A stretch of 64,000 nt of DNA from Pseudomonas sp. SID14000 (GTDB lineage Bacteria; Pseudomonadota; Gammaproteobacteria; Pseudomonadales; Pseudomonadaceae), in NCBI RefSeq assembly GCF_002165135.1, contig NZ_NFZQ01000003.1, positions 124,001 to 188,000 of the forward strand. The letters are read 5' to 3'. The position numbers and the translations under genes are program-made. This document shows positions 38,293 to 47,091 of this stretch, in pieces; positions within the stretch are counted from its first letter, which is position 1; the number at the start of each line of letters is the position of its first letter. The notes beneath the pieces were generated by a model. That model was not told the origin of the DNA. It did no database searches and saw only the letters and a list, made by a program, of their open reading frames with translations.

Positions 38293-39510
38293 TCACCCCC
38301 GAAAAACACGCTTGAAGGCGCGTTTGAACAGTCCACTATCAGTGTCTACCTGCTTGCCAACCAATTCCTCGGCCAACCCACGCAGCGCTTGGGCGATCGG
38401 GGAGCGAGGTGCTTGCAAGCCTAATGGCACACCGGTGTTCTGGCTCTGGTTGATGACGCTGAAGTCATTGGGCAGTTTCACGATATTGGTGCATCGCAGC
38501 GCCTCGCCGATATCCTTGAGGCTGACCGGCGCCGCCTTGTCGTAGCGGTTGACCACCACCTCCAGCTGATTGCCGCGTACGCCCAGGTCGTCGCGCAGGA
38601 TGCGCGCCAGGGAACTGGCGTCACGCAGATGGTTGACGCTCTGCTGCATGACAACGTACACCCGGTCTGCCTGCTCCAGCACCGAGGCGGTGATATGGTC
38701 GATCTGCCGCGGCAAGTCCGCCACCACCCAGTCATAGTTGGCACGCGCCAGTTGCAGCAGCGCATCGAGCTGCTCGGCCTGGACATCTTGCGGCAGGCAC
38801 AGCTCATTGGCACGGCTGCCAAGCACATGCAAGGACGGGCTGAAATGGCTACAGAACCCGCGCAGTGCCACCCCGTCCATCTCTTTTATCTGCTGCAACA
38901 CATCCAGTTGGCTGTGCGACTGCGCCACATCCAGATGATGCGACACGCTACCAAACTGCAGGTCCAGGTCCAGCAAGAGGGCGTTGCCCTTGAGGCTGAG
39001 CTGATGCGCCAGGTTGCAGGCCAGTACCGTGCCGCCGGAGCCCCCCTTGGCATTCATCACCGCGATCAGCTTGCCTGTTGCCGTGCTGCTGGTCTGGCTC
39101 TCAATGACCATACGGTTCAAGGCCGCGATAAGCTCCGTGGCAACGATAGGCTCCGGCAGAAAATCGCGGGCACCGGCCTGCATCGCCAGGCGCATGCCTT
39201 CCCGATCGTCCAGCAGGCCACACACCAACAGCGGCGGGCGCTCATGGGCCGGGCGTTGCAACAGGGCTGCCAGCTCCTCCCGCCACAAGTGGCCAACGCG
39301 CAAGAGCAAGAAGTCGGGCATCCGGTCCAGCCCGAAAAGTGGGTCGGAATGCCCATTGCTCACCTGACGAACATTCACCTCCAGACCGGAGATGCGCTGA
39401 CAGATTTCTTGCAACTGACGCAAGGCCAAGGCGTCAGAGCTGCTGATCAACAGACGCATCCCGGGCTTGATGGAGGTAGCGGATACGGAAGATTCCCTAA
39501 GATTCAGCAT
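38293..39510 (-). CDS. tadZ: Tad localisation protein TadZ (CpaE), ParA-like
   Basis: This 405-residue protein has an atypical receiver-like N-terminal domain (about residues 17-135) and a C-terminal ParA/MinD-like ATPase domain. The Walker A position reads NAKGGSGGTVLACNLA, with glycine where the P-loop lysine of KGGxGKT is expected; such atypical P-loops are common in TadZ/CpaE. Switch regions DLDLQFGSVSHHLDV and WVVADLPRQID follow. It positions the Tad machinery at the pole. It overlaps the tadF-like gene by 7 bases. Confidence 0.9.
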   Translation of the reverse strand: MLNLRESSVSATSIKPGMRLLISSSDALALRQLQEICQRISGLEVNVRQVSNGHSDPLFGLDRMPDFLLLRVGHLWREELAALLQRPAHERPPLLVCGLLDDREGMRLAMQAGARDFLPEPIVATELIAALNRMVIESQTSSTATGKLIAVMNAKGGSGGTVLACNLAHQLSLKGNALLLDLDLQFGSVSHHLDVAQSHSQLDVLQQIKEMDGVALRGFCSHFSPSLHVLGSRANELCLPQDVQAEQLDALLQLARANYDWVVADLPRQIDHITASVLEQADRVYVVMQQSVNHLRDASSLARILRDDLGVRGNQLEVVVNRYDKAAPVSLKDIGEALRCTNIVKLPNDFSVINQSQNTGVPLGLQAPRSPIAQALRGLAEELVGKQVDTDSGLFKRAFKRVFRG

Positions 39511-40010
39511 GGCGTGATCTCCGGTACGACATCCGCCTCGGTATGCCGCCCGAGGCTCTCGCGAGGTAAGGTCGCCTTGAATACTGGCAGGGTAATGGGC
39601 ACCCCAAAACCTGGAATAAACAGGCTGAATTGATAGTTCTGCAGCGTCAGCTGGACATAGCGGACAGAGGCAAACCCGGTGGCGTTCACCAGATCACCGG
39701 GATTGGCGACCTGTGCACCGTTCTTGTCCAGGTAACGCAGGGTCAGGTCCGAGGTGTCCAGATCGGCCAGCAGGGTACTGGCGCCACTGTCGCTGGCGCT
39801 GTTGAATATCGCCCGACGCAGCACTACCGGGTCGCTGATGTTGCACACCGCCGCCAGACGTGCACCACGCCGAACGGACTCATTCAGTACGTTCACGGTG
39901 TAGTACAGCCGGCCTATTTCCAGCACCCCGAACAACAGCGTGAACAGCAATGCGCTGATGATCGCGAACTCCACGACGTAGACACCTTCTTGCATGCCTC
40001 TGCGCTTCAT
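39504..40010 (-). CDS. tadF: TadE/TadF-like pseudopilin
   Basis: This 168-residue minor pseudopilin has an N-terminal basic leader MKRRGMQEGVYVVEFAIISALLFTLLFG with a prepilin-like site (G9, then YVVEFA with a glutamate). One hydrophobic helix is followed by a periplasmic domain with a single NISDP loop. It is a TadE-like domain protein; the TadF label is by position next to TadE. The start ATG 40010 overlaps the preceding tadE stop as ATGA, which fixes the start although the frame is open to 40250. Confidence 0.82.
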   Translation of the reverse strand: MKRRGMQEGVYVVEFAIISALLFTLLFGVLEIGRLYYTVNVLNESVRRGARLAAVCNISDPVVLRRAIFNSASDSGASTLLADLDTSDLTLRYLDKNGAQVANPGDLVNATGFASVRYVQLTLQNYQFSLFIPGFGVPITLPVFKATLPRESLGRHTEADVVPEITPC

Positions 40011-40480
40011 CACAATGCCCTCATCACGGTGGTGGCGACCAACGGAAAGTTCAGCGCCGTGCTGCCTCCGATGAAGGCCGGAATGCCGTTGGCGATCAGC
40101 GGGGAAAAAACAGCACTGATGGTCACCTGCACGTGATCGTTGGTGCCCGCCACCTTGGCCACCTGCACAGTGGTGTTGGCCGGCATTCCGGTCAGGCTGC
40201 AGGGCGGCGTGGAAGGAGCACCGTACACTGCCACGTACTTGGTCATGCACTCGAGATCGGCGCTCACCTCGACCTGGCCCAAGGTAGAGTTCCAGGCCTG
40301 GCTGGCGACAAAGCGCGCGGCATCCCGGCTGCCCTGCAGCAAGCTGTTGTACTGGTAAAGCATGCGGCCAAATTCGCCGAAGGCCATCAAGGTCAGGAGC
40401 AACAGCGGCAGGGCGATGGTGAACTCGACGATTGCCACCCCTTGCTGGCGCTGCGCACGCTTGAGCCGTTGAAGTTCCAT
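40010..40480 (-). CDS. tadE: TadE pseudopilin
   Basis: This 156-residue minor pseudopilin has leader MELQRLKRAQRQQGVAIVEF with processing predicted after G14 and the glutamate at +5 (VAIVEF). One hydrophobic helix (TIALPLLLLTLMAFGEFGRML) is followed by the TadE pattern YNSLLQGSRDAARFVA. C78 and C94 could form a disulfide. It lies 9 bases after tadG and is coupled to the following tadF-like gene. Confidence 0.9.
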   Translation of the reverse strand: MELQRLKRAQRQQGVAIVEFTIALPLLLLTLMAFGEFGRMLYQYNSLLQGSRDAARFVASQAWNSTLGQVEVSADLECMTKYVAVYGAPSTPPCSLTGMPANTTVQVAKVAGTNDHVQVTISAVFSPLIANGIPAFIGGSTALNFPLVATTVMRAL

Positions 40481-40489
40481 GACACGCTC

Positions 40490-41833
40490 CTAGGAGTCGG
40501 TGCTCGGTGAACCACTGCCACTGATAAAGGTTTTGTACAGCTGGATAATCTGCGGACCAGAATCATCTTGCGGTGTAGGCCCAGGCACGCCATCACCCTC
40601 GCATTGCTTGACGAACTGGCCGAAGATCTGCGAATCCCCACCCGAGTTGTCGGCCGGCTGTACTACATAGAAGCAACCGAAACCGATGGCCGGAATCGAC
40701 GATGCCCCCGAGTTCTTGCCCGAGCAGTCGCCTACCACGATCTTCAACATCCGCCGCTCGAAAACCCCGTTCGACTGGCACCCCGTGCCCCCGCCTGCGA
40801 CGCATGCGGCCGTCTGCGCGGCATAATCGTTGTAGTCGAACAGCGGCGTGCCACCTGCAGACAGGTTGCCATTGCTCGAAGTGACGACTTGGCCCTGATG
40901 CTCCACCTGGTGAGGCGTGGTTTTATCGTTGTACTTCATCACCGGATTGCTATAGGTCGTCACCAGGTCGGGCGGATAGTCCGAACTATTGAGCGACCCG
41001 GAATACTCGCCGAAGCGAGTGTTCAGGCCTTTGACGGAAGGGCCAACCGTGTTGCCAGGCTTGGTGGCCACATTGTCGCCGACATTGCGGCAGACTGAGC
41101 TGCCGCCGGCCATCAGCTCGCCAATGGTCTTGCCGCCCGAGCCAAAATCGAGCAACTGGAAATTGCCAGGGCCAATCGGGTCGCTGTTCTTGGAAGCTGA
41201 TTTCAAGACCTCCAGGTCACCAAAGCGATAACCCCAGAACATGCCGGCATCCGGGTTGTATTGAGCCGGGTTGCCACACACCAGCAGCGGCGCAAGATCA
41301 CATGGGCTGGTCGGGCTCGGCCCCGCGGTGGCAATTGCCGTCACACGTTTGGTGGTCGCGGTGCCTTCGGTGAATGACTGGGCAAAGTCCCAGAAAAAAC
41401 CCGCCAGTGAATAATTCGCTACCGAGACCCGTACGTAGGTGGCATTGGCCGGCCCCGGGTAGGAGAAAGGCCCATAGACGTTGTCTGCCAGTTCTACCAC
41501 CGCAAATCCGCCAGGGTTGCCGCCGATTGCCGTCGCCAGCTCCTGGTTGCCGGTGGCACTGGCATTTTTTTGCAGGGTAGAGAGGGCGGCGTCACGCGCG
41601 TTACTGGCAGCATTGGCAGCGCCCATCACCTGGCTCAGGGTCTTGGCACCACTGAGGGCAGCGGCGTCCACGGCGTTCTGCAGCCGAGTCTTGTTCAACA
41701 ACATGTGACCGCCATCGAGCACCAACGCGGCCATCATCAATATCGCCAACAGGGCGATCACGATGATGACAGTCACTGCCCCCCGCTGTTGGGCCGGCGG
41801 CGCGGTGAACATCCGTTGAGCTCGAGGAGTCAT
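40490..41833 (-). CDS. tadG: TadG-family Flp pilus assembly protein
   Basis: This 447-residue protein has an N-terminal TadG/TadE-like segment (RGAVTVIIVIALLAILMMAALVLDGGHMLLNKTRLQNAVDAAAL) followed by a large periplasmic region with many cysteines. The GAVTV helix is the usual Flp_pilus_assembly_TadG-N signature. No clear von Willebrand MIDAS motif is seen. It probably acts as a membrane-anchored pilus or secretion accessory, or as a matrix protein. It lies 14 bases after the small lipoprotein gene. Confidence 0.88.
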   Translation of the reverse strand: MTPRAQRMFTAPPAQQRGAVTVIIVIALLAILMMAALVLDGGHMLLNKTRLQNAVDAAALSGAKTLSQVMGAANAASNARDAALSTLQKNASATGNQELATAIGGNPGGFAVVELADNVYGPFSYPGPANATYVRVSVANYSLAGFFWDFAQSFTEGTATTKRVTAIATAGPSPTSPCDLAPLLVCGNPAQYNPDAGMFWGYRFGDLEVLKSASKNSDPIGPGNFQLLDFGSGGKTIGELMAGGSSVCRNVGDNVATKPGNTVGPSVKGLNTRFGEYSGSLNSSDYPPDLVTTYSNPVMKYNDKTTPHQVEHQGQVVTSSNGNLSAGGTPLFDYNDYAAQTAACVAGGGTGCQSNGVFERRMLKIVVGDCSGKNSGASSIPAIGFGCFYVVQPADNSGGDSQIFGQFVKQCEGDGVPGPTPQDDSGPQIIQLYKTFISGSGSPSTDS

Positions 41834-41847
41834 GATCGCGCCCTCAA

Positions 41848-42129
41848 TCAGCGAGTTGAATCAGTGACTTGGATCTGGATTGGCTGACCGACCTGCTGCG
41901 CATCGCCGGTCGCCCCCCGATAACCATTGATCACCTTCTCCAGCAACGGCCCGTCGGGGCCGGCGGCAGGTAGTTCGGTACCTGGGTTGGCGGCCACTTG
42001 CTTGTCGGCAATCTGCTGGTAAGTGGTCTGGTAGACGCTGTAGCCCAGCGGGCCAACGCGCCCTTCGTCGTATGACATGCAACCGGACAACCCCGATAGC
42101 AGCGCACAAAACACAATCATGGTTCTCAT
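41848..42129 (-). CDS. Small lipoprotein in the tad locus
   Basis: This 93-residue predicted lipoprotein has signal segment MRTMIVFCALLSGLSGC with lipobox LSGC and lipidated C17. The mature part is about 76 residues with YDEGRVGPLGYSVYQTTYQQ and a proline/glycine-rich centre. It sits between the secretin and tadG, where many tad loci carry the larger CpaD/RcpB lipoprotein; it may be a reduced functional counterpart. No domain is recognised. The flanking spacings of 15 and 14 bases support co-transcription. Confidence 0.75.
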   Translation of the reverse strand: MRTMIVFCALLSGLSGCMSYDEGRVGPLGYSVYQTTYQQIADKQVAANPGTELPAAGPDGPLLEKVINGYRGATGDAQQVGQPIQIQVTDSTR

Positions 42130-42144
42130 GCTGGTTCTCTCCGA

Positions 42145-43656
42145 TCAGTTCAGATCATGGCCAAAGTTGCCACCGCTGACCCCGAGGCTGACGGGTACCG
42201 CTCGCCCAGGCTCACTTCCCTTGGTCTTGCCAAGCAGGTAGAAGTCCCGGTCACTGGGCTCGACGAACCTCTCGGTGGGCAGGCGCACCGCCTTGGCATC
42301 CACAGGCTTGGCGAGGTGTGGCGTCACCAGAATCACCAGTTCGGTTTCACCGTTGATGAACGACTGGCTGCGGAACAGGTGCCCGAGTATCGGCAGGTCG
42401 CCCAGCCCCGGGAAACGGCTGACGAAATCGCGGGTGTTTTCACTGATCAGGCCCGCGATGGCGATGGTCTGACCATTGCCAAGTTCGACCGTGGACTCGG
42501 CGCTGCGCTTGGTCAGCGATGGAATGACCTGGGTAACACCATCGCCCAGAATGCTGTTCAGGCCTGTGTCGAGTACCAGCGAGTTGACGTTGGAAAGCTC
42601 GCTCACCGAGACATTCAGGTTGAGGTTGATGCGCCCGGAGTCGAGCACCACCGGCAGGAACTTCACGCCGACACCGAATTCCTTGTATTCGATGGTGATG
42701 CCATCATCTTCGGTGATCGGAATCGGGAACTCGCCACCGGAAATGAACTCTGCCTGCTGGCCGGTCAGCGTGGTGAGCGTGGGCTCGGCCAGCACTTTGG
42801 CCGAACCATTGTCCTTGGACGCCTCCAGCACCACGTTGAAGAGGAAATCGTCGGACAGGAACTGGGCGAACAAGCCTTTGCCGCCACCAATCAGCGAACC
42901 AGGCGAAAGGATCGACCCGCCACCAGGGCTTAGGCCCAGCCCCTGACCATTGTTGAACCCGCCACCGCTCCAGTTGCCGGAGGTGCCAAGAGCATTGAAG
43001 CGTATATTGAGGTTCTTGATCAGGCTGCGCTGCATTTCCGCCACCTTGACTTCCAGCATCACCTGCTGGCTGCCACCGACGCTGAGCAGGTTGATCACCT
43101 CCAGCGACTGGGTCGGTGTCGCCTCGGCAGCTTCACCCTTGCCTTGCACCACGCTGGCGGTTTGCGCGGCATAGGTCTTGGCAACCTTCATCGCCGTGTC
43201 CATGGCGGCAGCGCTGCGCACCTGGCCACGCAGCACCAGCGCCCCTTGGGCACTGAACACCTCGATGTTCTCCTCGGGCAACAGCTGGTGCAATTTGGTC
43301 TTGAGCCCGGTGAGGTCATGCACGACCTCCACATCCATGGTCTCGATCAAGCGGTTGCTGCTGTCCCACAGCAACACGTTGGTAGTGCCCAGGGAACGGC
43401 CAAGCAGATAGAGCTGGGTCGGGCTGGTGATCAGGATATCGGCGATATCCGGGTTACCGACCGAGATTTTCCTGACCGGTGTACGAGTGCTGATCGTCCG
43501 CGACTTGTAGATGGGTACCTGGACCATGTTGGTGTTGGCCGCCGGCATGGCGCTGTAGCCCGCACCCGGTTCTGCAGCCTGCGCCACGCCAGCGAACAGC
43601 AGCTGCGTACCCAGCCCGCACAACAGGTACATCCCTAATCTCTGCAAAGTATTCAT
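42145..43656 (-). CDS. rcpA: Tad outer-membrane secretin RcpA (CpaC)
   Basis: This outer-membrane secretin of about 503 residues forms the channel for the Flp pilus. Signal-peptide cleavage is near residue 27 (GVAQA/AEPG). An N-terminal T2SS-T3SS pil_N domain (ISTRTPVRKISVGNPDIADILI) and a BON-like domain (LHQLLPEENIEVFSAQGALVLRG) are followed by the secretin core (LAEPTLTTLTGQQAEFISGGEFPIP to LGDLPILGHLFRSQSF). AAGGAG precedes ATG 43656 at 6 bases. It follows rcpC by 63 bases. Confidence 0.94.
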   Translation of the reverse strand: MNTLQRLGMYLLCGLGTQLLFAGVAQAAEPGAGYSAMPAANTNMVQVPIYKSRTISTRTPVRKISVGNPDIADILITSPTQLYLLGRSLGTTNVLLWDSSNRLIETMDVEVVHDLTGLKTKLHQLLPEENIEVFSAQGALVLRGQVRSAAAMDTAMKVAKTYAAQTASVVQGKGEAAEATPTQSLEVINLLSVGGSQQVMLEVKVAEMQRSLIKNLNIRFNALGTSGNWSGGGFNNGQGLGLSPGGGSILSPGSLIGGGKGLFAQFLSDDFLFNVVLEASKDNGSAKVLAEPTLTTLTGQQAEFISGGEFPIPITEDDGITIEYKEFGVGVKFLPVVLDSGRINLNLNVSVSELSNVNSLVLDTGLNSILGDGVTQVIPSLTKRSAESTVELGNGQTIAIAGLISENTRDFVSRFPGLGDLPILGHLFRSQSFINGETELVILVTPHLAKPVDAKAVRLPTERFVEPSDRDFYLLGKTKGSEPGRAVPVSLGVSGGNFGHDLN

Positions 43657-43719
43657 GCACAACTCCTTGCGAGGTGATCTTGTTCCTGCCGAAGGTTAGC
43701 TATTGGGACGCCAGCTGCC

Positions 43720-44532
43720 TTAAAACCTTGTTTTCGCTACTTCAACTTCAGTCCCGCGGATAATGGTGATCGCACCAACTCCACCGTTACCTTTTGCCAC
43801 CGGCTTCGGTTGGGGTTTGACTACTGGCGGCGCTACCTTGACCGGTTCGACAGCTGCAACGGCTGGTGGCTGTTTCTGTGCATCCAGCGGGTTACGCAGG
43901 GCCAATTGCAACTTCCCTTCCGATTGCGCCTTGACCAGTACCTCGGCCTCTTTGGCCGACATTTCCAAGGTCACGGCACGCACCACCACCGGCTGGGTCT
44001 TGTCCGTCCCCGCTGTCTGGTCCACGGCCAGTACGCGCAAGTCCTGAAGGATGGTCCTGGACTCTGATTCATTACTGCTGCCGTCGCTGCGTTTGGTCGC
44101 CAGTACATCGACCCGGTTGCCCGGCAACAGGAACCCGCCCACCCCGACCACGTCATCCACCCGCACCGAAATGGCTCGTTTGTCGGGGGCTATCAACGAA
44201 GCCAGGGTACTGCCGCCCAAGTGCTCAGCCACGCGTGCGCTGCGCAGCACATCGCCGCGCAGCATGGCGAAGGTGGCAATCTTGCCAACCACATTTTCAT
44301 TGCTGTCGAAGGCATCGTCGGGCACTGCATCCTTGGGCATGCGCACGATAGCGACCTGCTGGGCCTCGATCATCTGCCCGAACGGGATCTCCACCGTGGC
44401 CACCACCACGTTCTTCATGTTGTCATCCGGGGCGGCGTTGAGCCGACCATTGAGCCAGTTGTTGGCCATCAAGGCGGCGCCAAGCCCCAAGGTCAGGGAA
44501 ACGGCAACCAGGGTCAGCGTACGGGCACTCAT
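43720..44532 (-). CDS. rcpC: Flp pilus assembly protein CpaB/RcpC
   Basis: This 270-residue periplasmic CpaB/RcpC protein is anchored by an N-terminal membrane segment (TLTLVAVSLTLGLGAALMANNWL). It contains a SAF domain (VVATVEIPFGQMIEAQQVAIVRMPKD) and the RcpC-typical ISVRVDDVVGVGGFLLPGNRVDVL. The C-terminal tail is proline/lysine/valine-rich (VEPVKVAPPVVKPQPKPVAKG). It probably assists secretin assembly. It lies 12 bases after the AAA ATPase gene. Confidence 0.9.
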   Translation of the reverse strand: MSARTLTLVAVSLTLGLGAALMANNWLNGRLNAAPDDNMKNVVVATVEIPFGQMIEAQQVAIVRMPKDAVPDDAFDSNENVVGKIATFAMLRGDVLRSARVAEHLGGSTLASLIAPDKRAISVRVDDVVGVGGFLLPGNRVDVLATKRSDGSSNESESRTILQDLRVLAVDQTAGTDKTQPVVVRAVTLEMSAKEAEVLVKAQSEGKLQLALRNPLDAQKQPPAVAAVEPVKVAPPVVKPQPKPVAKGNGGVGAITIIRGTEVEVAKTRF

Positions 44533-44544
44533 GTCTGCATCTCC

Positions 44545-45879
44545 TTATCCAAGGAAGTCGATCTGGACGAAGTAGCTATGCCAGGCCCATTTCAGCTCCT
44601 GCTCCGACAGCGGACCATCGCCGCCCAGGTAACGCTGGCGGTCAAGCGCCATGTTCAGCAGGTCGCGAGGGTGGCAGGGCACCAGCGGCACGCCTTCGGC
44701 CTCATATAGCGCCTGTAGCGCATAACGCAACAGCGACGGGTCGTAAGCCAGGCCCAGGCGTTCGCATTCCTGGCGCCAGATGCGTTCGTACTCATCGACC
44801 TTCAGGTAGCTGAACTGCAGCTTGTAGCCGATGCGCCGCAAGAACGCTTCGTCGGCCAGCTCGAGGGGATTCAGGTTGGTGGAAAACACCAGCACCAGAT
44901 CGAACGGCAGCTCGCAATGGCGCCCGCCTCCCAGGTTGAGGAAGTCGCGCTTCTCCTCCATCGGTACGATCCAGCGGTTGAGCAGCTCGGCCGGGGCCAT
45001 GCGCTGGCGCCCCATATCGTCGATGATGAACAGGCCATTGCTGGCCTTGAGTTGCAGGGAAGCCTGGTACTGGCGGGTACTGGGATCGAAACGGACATCC
45101 AGTTGCTCCATGCCCAGTTCGCCGCCAGTAATCACCACCGGGCGTTTACAGCGCACCAGCCGCCGGTCGATGCCTTCGTTGAGCAACAGGCTGGCGGACT
45201 GGCCCTGCTCCTCCAGGCGTTGATGCACCTGAGGGTCGTACACCTCGATGACCGACTCGTTGATCTCGATGGCATGGGGTACCCAGATGGCTTCGGCGAA
45301 CAGGCGGATCAGGCGGCTGCTGACGTAGGTCTTGCCGGTGCCTGCAGGGCCGTAAATCATGATGGCGCGCCCGGAGTTCAACGCTACGCCCAGTTGATCG
45401 AGCATGCTCTCCGAGAGCACTACGCCAGCGAACGCAGCATGCATGTCCTGCGTACTGATGCGGCCATGGTGGATGGTCTGCAGCTTGAGCAGGTCACGGT
45501 AGGCACTTACCGGAAAGGGCGCCGCGCCGATGTAGCCGCTGCGCGCCAGTGCATCCCGGGCGGTACCGCGGCCGCGCTCGGTCAGGCCGTATCGCAGCAC
45601 CTGCCCCCCCGTTTGCACACCAACCTGGCCCAGGACTTCAACGCGGCCATCCTTGCGCAGAAATGCCAGCACTTCCTCTACCACGGCACCGGTCAGCGCC
45701 AGGCGCTCAACCAGCCGCGACAGGTCCAGCGTACCGGCGTCGTGCAGGTGCTTGCACAGCAAATCACCAAGAAAGCTTTCAGTCAGTCCAGTCTCACAAA
45801 CAGTCCGCGGCTGTGGTGCAAGGCGCTGTACCGTTTCCCGATCATTGAAGTAGGCACTGCTGTCGCTGATCGCATACAT
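44545..45879 (-). CDS. AAA+ ATPase embedded in the tad locus
   Basis: This 444-residue AAA+ ATPase has Walker A GPAGTGKT (residues 177-184), Walker B FIIDD (284-288), sensor 1 FSTN (332-335) and candidate arginine fingers at R348/R349. The N-terminal 120 residues are helical, with a winged-helix-like segment (SRLVERLALTGAVVEEVLAFLRKDG) ending YGLTERGRGTARDALARSGY. It resembles MoxR/RavA-like or clamp-type ATPases rather than the TadA secretion ATPase. Spacings of 12 and 15 bases to rcpC and tadV show that it belongs to the operon. A role in pilus assembly or retraction, or in chaperoning, is inference only. Confidence 0.8.
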   Translation of the reverse strand: MYAISDSSAYFNDRETVQRLAPQPRTVCETGLTESFLGDLLCKHLHDAGTLDLSRLVERLALTGAVVEEVLAFLRKDGRVEVLGQVGVQTGGQVLRYGLTERGRGTARDALARSGYIGAAPFPVSAYRDLLKLQTIHHGRISTQDMHAAFAGVVLSESMLDQLGVALNSGRAIMIYGPAGTGKTYVSSRLIRLFAEAIWVPHAIEINESVIEVYDPQVHQRLEEQGQSASLLLNEGIDRRLVRCKRPVVITGGELGMEQLDVRFDPSTRQYQASLQLKASNGLFIIDDMGRQRMAPAELLNRWIVPMEEKRDFLNLGGGRHCELPFDLVLVFSTNLNPLELADEAFLRRIGYKLQFSYLKVDEYERIWRQECERLGLAYDPSLLRYALQALYEAEGVPLVPCHPRDLLNMALDRQRYLGGDGPLSEQELKWAWHSYFVQIDFLG

Positions 45880-45894
45880 GGCTAGCCTCCTGGG

Positions 45895-46413
45895 CTACCG
45901 ACCGATATAAAGCCAATAGCCACTGGCCAGGGTTCCGAGCAAAATTGCCACGGAGTAAGGGAACGGCTTGCCGGCTACTTCATTTGCCGCCGGTGCCAAG
46001 TAAGCTCGTGCACTTGCTATCAACCAATAGCGCGCCAAGGTTTGCTTTAGTTGTCCGCGAAACAAGACAATCAGCACACCGCACAGCGCACCGGCCATCA
46101 AACTGAAAAAAACAGCCCACAACGCGGTGAATGGGGTCAGGAAACTACCGACCATGGCCATTAACTTGACATCGCCGGCAGCCATCCCGCCCAGAGCGTA
46201 CATGGGCAACAAAACCGCAAAGCCGATCAGGGTGGCCAATGCCGCATCACCAAGCCCGTCGACCCCGCTTGCATAGACCTGGCTTATCAGGCCCAAAGCC
46301 AGTCCAACAACAATCAGTAGATTGGGAATGCGGTGGCAACGAAGGTCGCTCACCACCGCAATACCGAGCAGCACTAGCAACATGATTGAAGTAGACATCT
46401 GCTCTATGGACAT
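45895..46413 (-). CDS. tadV: Flp prepilin peptidase TadV (CpaA)
   Basis: This 172-residue inner-membrane aspartyl protease cleaves Flp prepilin and the TadE/F pseudopilins. It has about five membrane segments and two catalytic aspartates, in VVSDLRCHRIPN (about D26) and GGMAAGDVKLMA (the GxGD-type site, near D92). It lacks the N-terminal methylase domain of PilD, typical of the TadV class. I chose ATG 46413 (GGGATGGGACG upstream), but the frame is open further. It lies 38 bases after flp. Confidence 0.9.
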   Translation of the reverse strand: MSIEQMSTSIMLLVLLGIAVVSDLRCHRIPNLLIVVGLALGLISQVYASGVDGLGDAALATLIGFAVLLPMYALGGMAAGDVKLMAMVGSFLTPFTALWAVFFSLMAGALCGVLIVLFRGQLKQTLARYWLIASARAYLAPAANEVAGKPFPYSVAILLGTLASGYWLYIGR

Positions 46414-46451
46414 CGTCCCATCCCCCAATTGTGTCAGGTGCGTCAGGCTTG

Positions 46452-46643
46452 TTAGCAGGCGCCACCGGCCATGCAAGTCGACAACCTGCCGAGAGCAGAG
46501 GTTATGGCGGCCGCCAAAGTATCGAACGAGGCGGCAACAGCCAGAGTTACCAAGCCACCTGCCACGGCATATTCCACGATGGTCAGACCATCTTCATCTT
46601 TGACGAACTTCATAACCGAAGCCTGGATTGTTTGCAGATTCAT
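46452..46643 (-). CDS. flp: Flp-type pilin subunit
   Basis: This 63-residue Flp/Fap major pilin has leader MNLQTIQASVMKFVKDEDG, cleaved by TadV after G19, then LTIVEYAVAGGLV with the Flp-specific E24-Y25 pair. The hydrophobic helix ends near residue 50. The C terminus has two cysteines (STCMAGGAC) that could form a small disulfide loop. ATG 46643 has GAGGTGA 5 bases upstream. It is the first gene of the tad operon, transcribed divergently from the AraC regulator. Confidence 0.93.
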   Translation of the reverse strand: MNLQTIQASVMKFVKDEDGLTIVEYAVAGGLVTLAVAASFDTLAAAITSALGRLSTCMAGGAC

Positions 46644-47091
46644 TTCGCTCACCTCGCTAAGGATATTTTTTTCTTCTCGGGCAGTGGCGTGTGCACTACC
46701 TGTTGGGAATCCTAGTCAGGGGGGGACCTTAGTCGTTAGGAGATTTTTGCGAATCGCTAGGACTTTTTTGCGGCCATTGGCCAGCATCGAGAAGGTGGGC
46801 GATCCCGCCAGTAAAACAGACAGGAAACCCGAATATGAGAAGCACTTTCGTACGCATTTGCAGTCGGTTCAGGGAAAGGTTCTGGCACGTTTGTTCAAAG
46901 CCGACAAGCGGTCGTCTTGATCAAAGACCAGACCGGGTGCGGAACCTGTCTAACATCAGCGTTTTACAAAACGTTTAGAACGCCTTAAGCAAAAGAGATC
47001 TAAGTTAATAACCAAATTCATCGGCGAGTTAATAGCGCTTTGACAATACTGCTGCACGTAGGGAAACTCCCCAGCATAAGGTTAAGTCACG
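46644..47091. promoter_or_regulatory. Divergent flp/araC control region
   Basis: This 448-base gap separates divergent flp and the AraC regulator. It is AT-richer than its surroundings and should contain the tad operon promoter. TTGACA at 47040-47045 could be a -35 for the regulator, but no good -10 follows at the right distance. A short frame beginning ATG 46833 has neither ribosome site nor homology that I recognise. No gene is called. Confidence 0.6.

Noticed and set aside
39504..40250. Longer version of the tadF-like gene starting near 40250
   Set aside because: The ATGA overlap with tadE at 40010 and the prepilin-type leader starting MKRRGM define the start; the upstream extension lies inside tadE.
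46471..46920. 149-codon frame opposite flp
   Set aside because: It overlaps flp on the opposite strand; flp has clear pilin motifs and a good ribosome site, so this frame is a shadow.
46833..46976. Short frame in the flp/araC gap
   Set aside because: It has no ribosome site and no recognisable protein features, and it lies in a regulatory gap.
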